This document shows positions 43,678 through 52,548 of a stretch of 64,000 nt of DNA, piece by piece. The stretch is taken from positions 124,001 through 188,000 of the forward strand of contig NZ_RDQN01000001.1 in assembly GCF_003703395.1 (NCBI RefSeq). Reading direction: 5' to 3'. A program made the position numbers and the translations under genes. The stretch's first letter is position 1, and each line of letters opens with the position of its first letter. Source of the stretch: Pseudoxanthomonas spadix. GTDB lineage: Bacteria; Pseudomonadota; Gammaproteobacteria; Xanthomonadales; Xanthomonadaceae. The notes under the pieces are model-generated. The model was given only the letters and a program-made list of their open reading frames with translations, made no database searches and was not told the DNA's origin.

Positions 43678-44348
43678 CCTTTCACGACACATTGCTCGAG
43701 CAGACCCAGGCCGAACGCGCCGGCCTGCTGTCCGTGCCCATCCTCAAGGCCGCGCTGGCCGGCCAGATCGCCCGCGAGGACTATGTGGCCTTCCTCGGCC
43801 AGGCCTACCACCACGTGCGCCACACCGTGCCGCTGCTGATGGCCTGCGGCGCGCGCCTGCCGGCCCGGCTGGAATGGCTGCGGGCCGCGATCGGCGAATA
43901 CATCGGCGAGGAAATGGGCCACCACGAGTGGGTCCTGGACGACCTGGTCGCCTGCGGCGCAGACCGCGCCACCTGCGCCGCTTCGCAGCCGTCGCTGGCC
44001 ACCGAGCTGATGGTCAGCTATGCCTACGACACCATCGCCCGCGGCAATCCGGTGGGCTTCTTCGGCATGGTGCTGGTCCTGGAAGGGGCCAGCGTGGCCC
44101 TGGCCACCCGCGCGGCCAACACCATCCAGACCGCCCTGGGCCTGCCGCGCAATGCCTTCAGCTACCTGCTCTCGCATGGCGAGCTGGACGTGGAGCACAC
44201 CGGATTCTTCGAAGGACTGATGAACCGCCTGGACGACGAAGCCGATCGGCAGGCCGTGATCCACGCCGCGCGGCGCTTCTACGTGCTCTACGGCGACATC
44301 TTCCGCACCCTGCGCCGCGACGGCATGCGCCTGGCCCAGGCCGCCTGA
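43674..44348 (+). CDS. TenA/heme-oxygenase-like iron-dependent oxidase
   Basis: A 224-residue all-helical protein of the TenA/PqqC/heme-oxygenase-like fold, annotated generally as iron-containing redox enzyme. A diiron-type ligand set is visible: E79/E80 with H83/H84 (GEEMGHHEW), E137 (VLEGAS), and D172 with H175 (GELDVEHTGFF), plus H46, H47 and H50 in QAYHHVRH. TenA thiaminases lack this acidic/His set, so an oxidase like UndA (fatty acid to terminal alkene) or another HDO is more likely than thiamine salvage. It lies between an acyl ligase and a short-chain dehydrogenase with overlapping ends on both sides (ATGA and TGATG). The product is unknown. Confidence 0.82.
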   Translation: MTFHDTLLEQTQAERAGLLSVPILKAALAGQIAREDYVAFLGQAYHHVRHTVPLLMACGARLPARLEWLRAAIGEYIGEEMGHHEWVLDDLVACGADRATCAASQPSLATELMVSYAYDTIARGNPVGFFGMVLVLEGASVALATRAANTIQTALGLPRNAFSYLLSHGELDVEHTGFFEGLMNRLDDEADRQAVIHAARRFYVLYGDIFRTLRRDGMRLAQAA

Positions 44349-45187
44349 TGGACCTGCGCGGCAAGAACGTGATCGTGACCGGCGCAACCGGTGGCATCGG
44401 CGCGGCGCTGTGCGCGGCGCTGGTGCAATCGGGCGCACAGGTGCTGGCGGTGGGACGCAATCCGGCGCGCCTGGCGGCGCTGGCCGCGGCCCAGCCGCAG
44501 GGTCGGGTGGTGACCGTGGTCGCCGACCTGTCCGGGCCCGAAGGACGGGCGCGGCTGGTCCAGGCCGCACGGGAACAGCCCACGACCCCGGCGCTGCTGG
44601 TGCTGGGCCATGCACAGAGCGCGTTCGGCCTGTTCGGCCAGCACAGCGCAGCGGAGCTGGAGAACGTGCTGCACACCAACCTGGTGGCCCCCGCGCTGCT
44701 GGTCCATGCGCTGCTGCCGGTGCTGACCCAGCATCCGCAGGCGGCGGTGGTCGCGATCGGCTCCACCTTCGGCAGCATCGGTTTTCCGGCCTTTGCCGGT
44801 TACAGCGCCAGCAAGTTTGGTTTGCGCGGCCTGTTCGAGGCCCTGGCCCGGGAGTACGCCGAGAGCCCGGTGCGTTTCCAGTACCTGTCGCCGCGCGCCA
44901 CCCGCACCGCATTCAATTCGGCCCGCGTCGATGCGCTCAATGCCGAGCTGAAGACCCGCTCGGATACGCCCGAGGAGGTTGCCCGCCAGCTGGTCCGGGC
45001 CATCGAGCGCGGTGATCTGCGGCGCCAGCTGGGCTGGCCGGAGAAACTGTTCGCGCGCCTCAATGGCGCCTTGCCCGCGCTGGTCGACCGCAGCCTGCGC
45101 GCCCAGCTTCCCATCATCCGGCGCCACGCCAGCCGTCAGGCGCCGGTCACCCTGGAGGAACCGATCCATGAACCGTCTTCGCGCTGA
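44348..45187 (+). CDS. short-chain dehydrogenase/reductase
   Basis: A 279-residue classical SDR, NAD(P)-binding. TGATGGIG (residues 12-19) is the cofactor motif. The NNAG position reads LGHAQ instead, which is atypical. Catalytic Ser lies in AIGSTFGS and YSASK supplies Tyr and Lys. After the core is a helical extension ending in a hydrophilic tail. It probably reduces a carbonyl made in the pathway. It starts on the stop of the preceding gene and its last 20 bp overlap the next gene. Confidence 0.87.
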   Translation: MDLRGKNVIVTGATGGIGAALCAALVQSGAQVLAVGRNPARLAALAAAQPQGRVVTVVADLSGPEGRARLVQAAREQPTTPALLVLGHAQSAFGLFGQHSAAELENVLHTNLVAPALLVHALLPVLTQHPQAAVVAIGSTFGSIGFPAFAGYSASKFGLRGLFEALAREYAESPVRFQYLSPRATRTAFNSARVDALNAELKTRSDTPEEVARQLVRAIERGDLRRQLGWPEKLFARLNGALPALVDRSLRAQLPIIRRHASRQAPVTLEEPIHEPSSR

Positions 45188-45839
45188 CGCGCTGCGCGTG
45201 CTCGGGCTGGGCGCGCTGTTGCTGCTCGCCGGCCTGGCCCAGGCCGCCGCCCAGGCCGTGTCGCCGGCCGTGGCCCAGATCCGCGACCGCTGGGCGCAGA
45301 TCAACTACCAGGTGCCCAAGTCCGAGCGCCAGGCGGCTTTCGAGGCCCTGGCCGGGCAGGCCGCGCAGGCGCGCCAGGCCCAGCCCAGGGATGCGGCGAC
45401 GCTGATCTGGGAGGGCATCGTGTTGTCCAGCTGGGCCGGCGAGAAAGGCGGCATGGGCGCGCTGAGCCTGGTCAAGCAGGCAAGGGCGGACTTCGAAGCG
45501 GCGCTGAAGCTCGATCCCGACGCACTGGATGGTTCGGCCTATACCAGCCTGGGCGCCTTGTATTACCAGGTCCCAGGCTGGCCGCTGGGCTTTGGCAACG
45601 ATGACACCGCGCGCCAGATGCTGCGCAAGGGCCTGGAGATCAACCCCGACGGCATCGATGCGAATTATTTCTATGGCGACTTCCTGCGTGACCAGAAGGA
45701 CTGGGCGGGCGCGGCGGCGGCCCTGCAGAAGGCCCTGGCCGCGCCGGCGCGCCCCGGGCGGGCGCTGGCCGACAGCGGCCGGCGCCAGGAGGCCGAGGCG
45801 AAACTGAAACAAGTCAACGCCCACCTTGCCGGCCGCTGA
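45168..45839 (+). CDS. exported TPR-like protein
   Basis: A 223-residue protein with a signal peptide (residues 1-28, GLGALLLLAGLAQAAAQA) and tetratricopeptide-like helices (ARADFEAALKLDPDALDGSA, ARQMLRKGLEINPDG, WAGAAAALQKALAAP). It is likely periplasmic and may act as an adaptor. GGAGGA lies 7 bp upstream of ATG 45168, inside the end of the SDR gene. The conserved-looking segment YYQVPGWPLGFGNDD suggests a specific family present in this kind of cluster, but I cannot name it. Confidence 0.75.
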   Translation: MNRLRADALRVLGLGALLLLAGLAQAAAQAVSPAVAQIRDRWAQINYQVPKSERQAAFEALAGQAAQARQAQPRDAATLIWEGIVLSSWAGEKGGMGALSLVKQARADFEAALKLDPDALDGSAYTSLGALYYQVPGWPLGFGNDDTARQMLRKGLEINPDGIDANYFYGDFLRDQKDWAGAAAALQKALAAPARPGRALADSGRRQEAEAKLKQVNAHLAGR

Positions 45840-45863
45840 GCCGACCCGACAGAGACTGGGCCC

Positions 45864-46553
45864 ATGCGCATCCTGCTGGTTGAAGACGACGTTTCGCTGG
45901 GCCAGGGCATCTGCATCGCGCTGCGGCGCGAGGCCTTCGCGGTGGACTGGGTACGTGACGGGGCCAGTGCCCTGGCCGCGATCAACGATGGCGGGGTGGA
46001 CCTGGTCCTGCTCGACCTGGGCCTGCCGCGGGTGGACGGCATCGAGGTGATCCGCCAGGTCCGGGCCCAGGACAGCGATGTTCCCATCCTGGTCCTGAGC
46101 GCGCGTGAGCGCGCCGCCGATCGCACCCTGGGCCTGGATGTCGGCGCCGACGACTACCTGGGCAAGCCGTTCGATACCGCCGAGCTGCACGCCCGCATCC
46201 GGGCCCTGCTGCGGCGCAGCGCCGGCCGTGCCAAGCCGGCCCTTGACTCGGGCCCCCTGCACCTAGATCCGGCCCGCCTGACGGTGACCTGGCAGGGCCG
46301 GGGCGTGGATCTGACCCGTCGCGAATTCGCCCTGCTGCGCCTGCTCATGGAGCAACGCGGCCGCCCGCTGGGCCGCGAGACGATCCAGCAGCACCTGTAT
46401 GGGTGGAACGAGGACGTGGCCAGCAACGCGGTCGACGTGCATGTCCACCAGCTCCGCCGCAAGCTCCATCCTTCAGTGGTGCGCACCGTGCACGGGATCG
46501 GCTACGCCTTCGACCAGGACGCGGTGGCGCGTGCCGGCGAGACGCCTGCTTGA
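45864..46553 (+). CDS. OmpR/PhoB-family response regulator
   Basis: A 229-residue regulator: receiver domain with acidic pocket E7-D8-D9, phosphoacceptor D51 (LVLLDLGLP) and Lys in GKPFD, followed by a winged-helix DNA-binding domain (about residues 128-222: LTRREFALLRLLMEQRGRPL, VDVHVHQLRRKL, VRTVHGIGYAF). Closest in style to QseB/PmrA/PhoP. It lies 24 bp after the TPR gene and overlaps the kinase gene. It may control this operon through the GGCTAA direct repeat at 41459-41475. Confidence 0.93.
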   Translation: MRILLVEDDVSLGQGICIALRREAFAVDWVRDGASALAAINDGGVDLVLLDLGLPRVDGIEVIRQVRAQDSDVPILVLSARERAADRTLGLDVGADDYLGKPFDTAELHARIRALLRRSAGRAKPALDSGPLHLDPARLTVTWQGRGVDLTRREFALLRLLMEQRGRPLGRETIQQHLYGWNEDVASNAVDVHVHQLRRKLHPSVVRTVHGIGYAFDQDAVARAGETPA

Positions 46554-47953
46554 ATTCGATCCGGCGCGTACTGCTGGTTGCGCTGATCGGCCTGCTCTCG
46601 ATCCTGATGGCATTGGCGGCGGCATTCAGTTACCGAGCCGGTCTGCAGGAAGCCGGCGAAATGTTCGATGCGCGCCTGGTGCAGTCGGCCCGGGTCCTGG
46701 TCGGTCTGGTCGACGAGTCGCTGGCAGATCTTGCCGAGCATCCCGGCGAACCCATCGTGCTGCATGGTTGGCACGGTCGGGTGGAAGGGGTCGGCGAGGC
46801 GTTGGCGTTTGCGGACGGGCATGCCTACGAAACCAAGCTGGCCTTCCAGATCCGGGACGCCCAGGGGCGGCTGCTGCTGCGTTCGGACAGTGCGCCGGTG
46901 CAGGCCTTCGCCCCGCTGCGGCCCGGCTTCACCGACCAGCGGATCGATCAGGCGACCTGGCGGGTGTTCACGCTGCGCTCGCCGCAAGGGTGGTGGTTCC
47001 AGTCGGCCGAGCATGCCGACATCCGCCAGGAGCTGGCCGCGGACATCGCCATGGCCACCCTGGTTCCGCTGCTGGTGGCATTGCCGCTGATGGCCGCGCT
47101 GATCTGGATCGTGGTCCGGTGGGCGACCCGGTCGCTGGTCCGCGTCTCTGACCAGATCGGCGAGCGCGATCCCGAACGGATGTCGCCCCTGGAATTTTCC
47201 AACCTGCCCGCTGAAGTCCACGGCCTGGTGCGTGCGGTGAACGGACTGTTGCAGCGGCTGGATTCGGCACTGGCGCGGGAGCGTCGCTTCATCGCCGATG
47301 CGGCGCACGAATTGCGCACGCCGATCAGTGCGCTCAAGGTGCATGTGGCCAACCTGCTCCAGGCCAGCAATGACGATGAGCGGGCTGAGTCGCAGCAGCA
47401 TGTGGAGGCCAGCGCCAGCCGGCTCGAAAAACTGGTCGCGCAGCTGCTGGCGCTCAGTCGCGCCGAGCAGGGCCCGCAAGCGCACAGGCCGGCCTTGCTG
47501 GACCTGGACACCGTGGTCAGCATGGAGGTGGAGGACGTGCGGGCGCTGGCGCGGGCCAAGGGCCAGGTCCTGGCCCTGTCGCTGGCAGGGGTGCAGTTGC
47601 GCGGCGATGAGTTCACGCTGGCGCTGCTGGTGCGCAGCCTGGTGGAAAACGCGGTGCGCTATACGCCCGAAGGCGGTTGCATCGCAGTCTCGACCCAGCT
47701 GATGGCCAACGTTGCGATGATCTGCGTCGAGGACTCCGGGCCGGGCATTGCCGAGGAAGCCCGTGAGCGGGTGTTCCTGAGGTTTCATCGCGAACTGGGA
47801 ACCGGCGTGGAGGGCAGTGGCCTTGGCCTGTCCATCGCCAACGAGGTGGTGATCGCGCACGGCGGGCGCATCGAGCTCGGCGTGTCCAACACGCTCGGCG
47901 GGCTGGAGGCAAAAGTCCTGCTCCCGCTGACCTGCGGCACCTGCCCTGGCTAG
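46550..47953 (+). CDS. sensor histidine kinase
   Basis: A 467-residue inner-membrane kinase. Transmembrane helices at about residues 5-27 and 168-190 enclose a 140-residue periplasmic sensor domain; a HAMP-like linker, the H-box FIADAAHELRTPIS (His253), the N-box SLVENAVRYTPEG, G1 EDSGPGI and G2 GSGLGLSIA follow. Architecture resembles QseC/PmrB/PhoQ. The only start compatible with the N-terminal helix is TTG 46550, which overlaps the regulator stop (TTGA). It closes the operon; a long inverted repeat begins 1 bp after the stop. Confidence 0.91.
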   Translation: MNSIRRVLLVALIGLLSILMALAAAFSYRAGLQEAGEMFDARLVQSARVLVGLVDESLADLAEHPGEPIVLHGWHGRVEGVGEALAFADGHAYETKLAFQIRDAQGRLLLRSDSAPVQAFAPLRPGFTDQRIDQATWRVFTLRSPQGWWFQSAEHADIRQELAADIAMATLVPLLVALPLMAALIWIVVRWATRSLVRVSDQIGERDPERMSPLEFSNLPAEVHGLVRAVNGLLQRLDSALARERRFIADAAHELRTPISALKVHVANLLQASNDDERAESQQHVEASASRLEKLVAQLLALSRAEQGPQAHRPALLDLDTVVSMEVEDVRALARAKGQVLALSLAGVQLRGDEFTLALLVRSLVENAVRYTPEGGCIAVSTQLMANVAMICVEDSGPGIAEEARERVFLRFHRELGTGVEGSGLGLSIANEVVIAHGGRIELGVSNTLGGLEAKVLLPLTCGTCPG

Positions 47954-48052
47954 TACCGTAGCCCGGAGATAACGGAACATGGTGAAAGTGATGGATTCAA
48001 GCCCTGGGCTTGAAGACGCGCTTTCACGTTTCGATATCTTCGGGTTGCGGTA
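47954..48052 (+). repeat. long imperfect inverted repeat between convergent genes
   Basis: The 99-bp block folds on itself. Outer arms TACCGTAGCCCGGAGATAAC and its partner ending GGGTTGCGGTA (48048-48052 pairs with 47954-47958) match at about 20 of 25 positions. Next GTGAAAG/CTTTCAC pairs, and the tip is the palindrome TTCAAGCCCTGGGCTTGAA (47996-48014). It lies between the sensor kinase (plus) and the smr gene (minus), so it may be a bidirectional terminator or a non-autonomous mobile repeat. Confidence 0.75.
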
Positions 48053-48152
48053 CCAGGCATCGCCCTGACGAACCAGGCGCCTGCGCAGGGGCACGAACAC
48101 CGCTCACCGGCCTGAACCAGGCGCCATGGCCATGCAGGCCCGCTCGGGCCCC

Positions 48153-48689
48153 TCAGCGCGCGCCCAGCAGCACCACCACCGCGCCGGTGCCGCCCTGGGC
48201 CGGGGTGGCCGAATGGAACGCCAGCACATCGCTGCGGTGGCGCAGCACGCGGTCCACCACGTTCTTCAGCACCGGAATCTCGGCCTGCGAGCCGAGTCCC
48301 TTGCCGTGGATGATGCGCACGCAGGCGCTGCCGCTGCGCTGGGCATCGCGCAGGAACTGGCACAGCGCGGCTTCTGCCTGGGCGGCGGTGGCCCCGTGCA
48401 GATCCAGTTCGTCCTGGACCGAGAACTGGCCGCGCCTGAGCCGGTTGAACACGCCCACCGGCAGCGCCTGGACCCGGTGCGAAAGCACATCGCCGGCACC
48501 AATCGGCATGGCCTGCAGCGCCCGGCGGAATTCGCTGGCCGCGGCCCGTTCATCGGCCTGGGCCATGCGTGCCAGCGGGCGCGGCCGCGGCTTGCGCGGC
48601 GGCGTGGGCGCGGGCGCGATGCGCCGCACCTGGCCAATCGCCTCGCGGAACAGGCGGGCCTGGTCGTCTTCGTCGCCTGCATCGCTCAT
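48153..48689 (-). CDS. smrA: Smr-domain nuclease-like protein
   Basis: A 178-residue protein with a C-terminal Smr domain (about residues 98-176): [19 protein letters not shown], the [10 protein letters not shown] motif and [20 protein letters not shown]. Smr domains bind or nick nucleic acids; small stand-alone Smr proteins act on stalled ribosomes or branched DNA in other bacteria. The N-terminal half is Pro/Arg-rich. ATG 48689 is chosen over an upstream in-frame start. It is divergent from surE with a 92-bp gap. Confidence 0.86.
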   Translation of the reverse strand: MSDAGDEDDQARLFREAIGQVRRIAPAPTPPRKPRPRPLARMAQADERAAASEFRRALQAMPIGAGDVLSHRVQALPVGVFNRLRRGQFSVQDELDLHGATAAQAEAALCQFLRDAQRSGSACVRIIHGKGLGSQAEIPVLKNVVDRVLRHRSDVLAFHSATPAQGGTGAVVVLLGAR

Positions 48690-48781
48690 GGCTTGCAGGT
48701 TACGTCGGATGTGGCCGGGTGCAAGGGCGAAGCGTCCGGGTCGATCCGGTATCATCGACGCGCACCATCGAAGGAAGCCAA

Positions 48782-49561
48782 GTGCGCGTACTTGTATCGA
48801 ACGACGACGGCGTCGACGCCCCCGGAATCCGGATCCTCGCCGAAGGCCTGCGCGGCGCCGGGCACCAGGTGTGGGTGGTGGCCCCGGACCGCGACCGCTC
48901 CGGCGCCAGCAATTCGCTCACCCTGGACCTGCCCATCCGCATCCGCCAGCTGGACGAACGCACCATCCGCGTCAACGGCACGCCCACCGACTGCGTGCAC
49001 CTGGCCCTGACCGGCATGCTGGACTTCGATCCGGACATCGTGGTGTCCGGGATCAACAACGCGGCCAACCTGGGCGATGACGTGATCTATTCGGGGACCG
49101 TCTCGGCGGCGATGGAAGGGCGTTTCCTGGGCCTGCCGGCGGTGGCCGTCTCCCTGGTGACCCGCGACCACATCGCCCAGCATTACCAGACCGCCGCGCG
49201 CGCCGCGGTGGAGATCGTGGCCCGGCTCAAGTCCGATCCGCTGCCGGCCAACACCATCCTCAACGTCAACGTGCCGGACCTGCCGTGGGAACAGGTGCAG
49301 GGCTTCGAGGTCACCCGCCTGGGCAACCGCCACCGTTCCGAGGCCTGCATGCCGCAGAACGATCCGCGCGGCGGCACCGTCTACTGGATCGGCCCGGCCG
49401 GCCCGGAGCAGGACGCCGGCATCGGTACCGATTTCCACGCCGTGCGCAGCGGCTGCATCTCCATCACCCCGATCCACGTCGATTTGACCCGCTACCAGGC
49501 GCTGGAAACGGTGGCCAGCTGGGTCGGCGGGCTGAGCGCAAGCCTGGAGTCGTCGGCATGA
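48782..49561 (+). CDS. surE: 5'/3'-nucleotidase SurE
   Basis: A 259-residue survival protein, a metal-dependent nucleoside monophosphate phosphatase. The metal site is NDDGVDAPG (D8, D9), with further ligands in [10 protein letters not shown] and [12 protein letters not shown]. Start GTG 48782 gives the family N-terminus [10 protein letters not shown]. The stop overlaps the pcm ATG (ATGA). The surE-pcm-yqaA-nlpD order is conserved. Confidence 0.95.
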   Translation: MRVLVSNDDGVDAPGIRILAEGLRGAGHQVWVVAPDRDRSGASNSLTLDLPIRIRQLDERTIRVNGTPTDCVHLALTGMLDFDPDIVVSGINNAANLGDDVIYSGTVSAAMEGRFLGLPAVAVSLVTRDHIAQHYQTAARAAVEIVARLKSDPLPANTILNVNVPDLPWEQVQGFEVTRLGNRHRSEACMPQNDPRGGTVYWIGPAGPEQDAGIGTDFHAVRSGCISITPIHVDLTRYQALETVASWVGGLSASLESSA

Positions 49562-50241
49562 CCCTGCGGCTGCGGGTGCACCTTGGGCAGGCCAGCGGCT
49601 CGGGCATGACCTCCCAGCGCGTGCGCGACCGCCTGGTCCAGCGCCTGCGCGCGGCGGGCATCGCCGACGAGAATGTCTTGGACGCCATCGGTACCGTGCC
49701 CCGGCATCTTTTCGTCGACGAAGCCCTGGCCACGCGTGCCTATGAGGACACCGCCCTGCCGATCGGCCACAGCCAGACCATTTCCCAGCCGTGGGTGGTG
49801 GCGCGCATGACCGAAGTGCTGCTGGCCGGCCGCAATCCGAAGACCGTGCTGGAAGTGGGCACCGGCTCGGGCTACCAGGCCGCGGTGCTGGCCGCGCTGG
49901 GGCTCGAGGTCTACACGGTCGAGCGCATCGGCGACCTGCTGCGCCTGGCCCGCAAGCGCCTGCGCCAGCTGGGCATGAACGTGCGCAGCAAGCATGACGA
50001 CGGCCGCGTCGGCTGGCCCGAGCATGCGCCCTATGACGCCATCATCGTCACCGCGGCCGGGCCGGCGCTGGTGTCGGCCCTGGTCGAACAGCTCGCGCCC
50101 GGCGGCTGCCTGGTGGCGCCGGTCGGCGGCGCCGCGGCGCAGGAACTGGTGCAGGTCACCCGCGATGCCGACGGGCAGCTGCAGCAGGCCACGCTGGCCC
50201 CGGTGATGTTCGTGCCCCTGCTGTCGGGAACCCTGGACTGA
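49558..50241 (+). CDS. pcm: protein-L-isoaspartate O-methyltransferase
   Basis: A 227-residue SAM-dependent enzyme that repairs isoaspartyl residues in aged proteins. SAM motif I is [15 protein letters not shown] near residue 96, and the substrate-binding [19 protein letters not shown] precedes it. ATG 49558 overlaps surE; a longer upstream frame is not needed. The N-terminal 15 residues before [13 protein letters not shown] are an extension relative to E. coli. Confidence 0.94.
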   Translation: MTLRLRVHLGQASGSGMTSQRVRDRLVQRLRAAGIADENVLDAIGTVPRHLFVDEALATRAYEDTALPIGHSQTISQPWVVARMTEVLLAGRNPKTVLEVGTGSGYQAAVLAALGLEVYTVERIGDLLRLARKRLRQLGMNVRSKHDDGRVGWPEHAPYDAIIVTAAGPALVSALVEQLAPGGCLVAPVGGAAAQELVQVTRDADGQLQQATLAPVMFVPLLSGTLD

Positions 50242-50855
50242 TGCAGGTGTTCGCACCGCTGTATGCGCGCACCATTGCCTGGTCGCGCCATCGTCATGCC
50301 CCGCGCCTGTTGTTCGGGTTGAGCCTGATCGAAGCGATCTTCTTCCCGGTGCCGCCGGAAGTGATGCTGGCGCCGATGTCGCTGGCCCACCCCCGGCGCG
50401 CGTTCTCCTTTGCCGCCACCAGCCTGGCCGGCTCGCTGCTGGGGGCGCTGGCCGGCTATGGCCTGGGCCATTTTGCCTATCACGCGGTGCAGCCGTTGAT
50501 CGACGCAATGGGCTGGCGGGCGGCGGTCGATGGGCAGGTCGCGCAGCTGCGCGAGCTGGTGGCCCATTCCCCCCGGCGCGCCTTCTGGCTGCTGGTGCTG
50601 GCCGGATTCACCCCGATCCCGCTGAAGATATTTACATGGGCCTCAGGCATCGTCGGAGTGCCGCTGCTACCGTTCATCGCCGCGATGGTGGTGGGGCGCG
50701 GCAAGCGGGTGTTCTTGGTCGCCCTGGCGCTGCGCCTGGGCGGGGTGCGCGCCGAGGCGGCGCTGCGGCGCTGGATCGAACCGGTCGGCTGGATCGCCAG
50801 CGTGTTGCTGCTGGCGGTGGTGGGTTACCTGGTGTGGAGAGCTGAGTACGGATGA
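50241..50855 (+). CDS. yqaA: YqaA-type membrane protein (DedA/SNARE-associated-like)
   Basis: A 204-residue inner-membrane protein of the VTT/DedA superfamily. Family blocks are SLIEAIFFPVPPEVMLAPMS, GSLLGALAGYGLGH and the re-entrant FTPIPLKIFTWASG. Related proteins move lipids or influence membrane potential; this one's substrate is unknown. The start lies on the pcm stop (TGATG) and the end overlaps nlpD (ATGA). Confidence 0.88.
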   Translation: MQVFAPLYARTIAWSRHRHAPRLLFGLSLIEAIFFPVPPEVMLAPMSLAHPRRAFSFAATSLAGSLLGALAGYGLGHFAYHAVQPLIDAMGWRAAVDGQVAQLRELVAHSPRRAFWLLVLAGFTPIPLKIFTWASGIVGVPLLPFIAAMVVGRGKRVFLVALALRLGGVRAEAALRRWIEPVGWIASVLLLAVVGYLVWRAEYG

Positions 50856-51661
50856 ACAAGCGCATGGACCTGGCCGTTTCCTTTAAAGCGCGTGCCGCGC
50901 AACTGGGGCTGGTCGCCGGCGCAGCGTTGCTTGTGGCTGCGTGCAGCAGCACGGTCACCCGCACCGGCAGCGCGTCTCCCGGTCGTGGGACGAGTGCTTC
51001 GGCCAGCGCGCCACGGGCGGTGTCCAGGCCCAAATATGGCCAGAGCGCCACCGTCCAGCGCGGCCAGACCCTGTACCGCATCGCCACCGACAACGGCATC
51101 GTGCCGAGCGACCTGGCCGCCTGGAACGGCCTGGCGCCGCCGTACACGATCTATCCGGGCCAGTCCCTGAAGCTGTATCCACCCGGTGGCGCCGCTGCGC
51201 GCGGTTCCGCCGGCACGAGCGTGGCCAGCGGCCGTGCGGCCAGCGCATCCGCCAGCGGCACGGCCGCGGCCGCCGCGCCGATCAAGAGCGACATCAAATG
51301 GCGCTGGCCGGCCGACGGCCAGCTGGTGGGTCGGTTCGTTGCCGGCGATGCCACCAACCAGGGCGTGGACATCGCCGGCCATGGTGGCGATGCAGTGCGG
51401 GCCGCGGCCGACGGCGTGGTGGTGTATTCCGGCGCCGGCCTGGTGGGTTACGGCGAACTGATCATCGTCAAGCACAGCGAAGCCTGGCTCTCGGCCTACG
51501 GTCATAACCGCAAGCGCCTGGTCAATGAAGGCCAGAATGTCAAGGCCGGCCAGCAGATCGCCGAGATGGGCCGCAGCGGTGCCTCGCGCGACATGCTGCA
51601 CTTCGAGATCCGCTACAACGGCAAGCCGGTCGATCCGCTGGGTTACCTGCCGGCGCGGTAA
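50852..51661 (+). CDS. nlpD: NlpD-like LysM/LytM lipoprotein, amidase activator
   Basis: A 269-residue lipoprotein with lipobox LVAAC near residue 31, a LysM domain (VQRGQTLYRIATDNGIVPSD to YPGQSLKLYPP) and a C-terminal LytM/M23 fold (about residues 150-265). The zinc ligands are lost: the first His/Asp site reads NQGVDIAGHG, and the last motif is LHFEIRYNGKPVDP, as in E. coli NlpD, so it should activate cell-wall amidases rather than cut peptidoglycan. rpoS, often downstream of nlpD, is not here. Confidence 0.92.
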   Translation: MNKRMDLAVSFKARAAQLGLVAGAALLVAACSSTVTRTGSASPGRGTSASASAPRAVSRPKYGQSATVQRGQTLYRIATDNGIVPSDLAAWNGLAPPYTIYPGQSLKLYPPGGAAARGSAGTSVASGRAASASASGTAAAAAPIKSDIKWRWPADGQLVGRFVAGDATNQGVDIAGHGGDAVRAAADGVVVYSGAGLVGYGELIIVKHSEAWLSAYGHNRKRLVNEGQNVKAGQQIAEMGRSGASRDMLHFEIRYNGKPVDPLGYLPAR

Positions 51662-51698
51662 GTATCCGCTGCGGCGACGCGGCCCGGCGGCGCGCGGC

Positions 51699-52073
51699 TC
51701 AGGCCTGCAGGATGAACCCGGCCACCACCCGCCGACCCTCACCGGCCAGGATATGGAAGGTGCGCGCGGCGGCGGCATTGGCCATCACTTCGATCCCCAC
51801 CCCCCGGGTCAGGCAGGCGGCCATGGCCTCGGCCGGCGGGAACACCTGGCGCGCGCCGGTGCCCAGCAGGACGATTTCCGGCTCCAGCGCCAGCAGCGGC
51901 TGCAGGGCGGCCGGATCCAAGGCCTCGGCGGCCACGGCCGGCCAATCGGTCTGCAGGACCGATGGGGTCAGGATGAAGCTGCGCTGCAGGACCTGGTCGT
52001 TGACCGTGGCGCTGTGCCCGTTGGCCGTGCGCAGGCTGTAAGGGTAGTCGGGGCGTTCGTGGCTGAGCTGCAT
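51699..52073 (-). CDS. Mth938-like domain protein
   Basis: A 124-residue protein of the DUF498/Mth938 fold family. PALQPLLALEPEIVLLGTGARQ, GVGIEVMANAAAARTFHIL and RRVVAGFIL are typical. The family includes the assembly factor NDUFAF3 in mitochondria; the bacterial role is poorly known. ATG 52073 is preferred over 52088. It sits between nlpD and yhbY, convergent with nlpD. Confidence 0.8.
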   Translation of the reverse strand: MQLSHERPDYPYSLRTANGHSATVNDQVLQRSFILTPSVLQTDWPAVAAEALDPAALQPLLALEPEIVLLGTGARQVFPPAEAMAACLTRGVGIEVMANAAAARTFHILAGEGRRVVAGFILQA

Positions 52074-52144
52074 GGAGGGGCTCCGCAAGAATCGGACGGC
52101 CGACCCTGGCGAGGCCGGCAGGCCGGAAGGCGCCGGCGGCTCGG

Positions 52145-52450
52145 TCAGGCGCGCGGCAGGACGATGGTGCGCTTGTCGCGGCTGGGCCGGTACAGGATGA
52201 CCACGTGGCCGATGCGCTGGACCACGGCCGCGCCGGTGCGCTGGGCGATCTGCCCGATCATCGCCTCCCGGGCCTGGCGGTCCTCGGCGGCCAGCTTCAC
52301 CTTGATCAGCTCATGGCGTTCCAGCACTTCTTCCAGCCCGGCAAGGAAAGCCTCGCTCAGGCCCTTGTCCCCGGTCTGCAGCACGGCCTTGAGCCCGTGG
52401 GCCTGCCCACGCAGGAAACGGTTCTGGGCGGCGGTCAGGGCAACGGACAT
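52145..52450 (-). CDS. yhbY: CRM-domain RNA-binding protein YhbY
   Basis: A 101-residue CRM/KH-like protein associated with pre-50S ribosomes. LRGQAHGLKAVLQTGDKGLS with the GxxG-type turn, ELIKVKLAAEDRQAR and IGHVVILYRPSRDK match the family. It is divergent from rlmE, an arrangement conserved in gammaproteobacteria. Confidence 0.93.
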   Translation of the reverse strand: MSVALTAAQNRFLRGQAHGLKAVLQTGDKGLSEAFLAGLEEVLERHELIKVKLAAEDRQAREAMIGQIAQRTGAAVVQRIGHVVILYRPSRDKRTIVLPRA

Positions 52451-52548
52451 GCAGACGGGGCTTTCAGGTGACGAGGGGCGTTCAGCGTATCATGGGCGCC
52501 ATCCCCACCTTGAATCGCGCGGCCTGGCAGGTCGCCGTTTTCGCAACC

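Noticed and set aside
43674-44348. TenA thiaminase II in thiamine salvage
   Set aside because: The metal-ligand pattern is that of diiron oxidases and there are no thiamine genes nearby.
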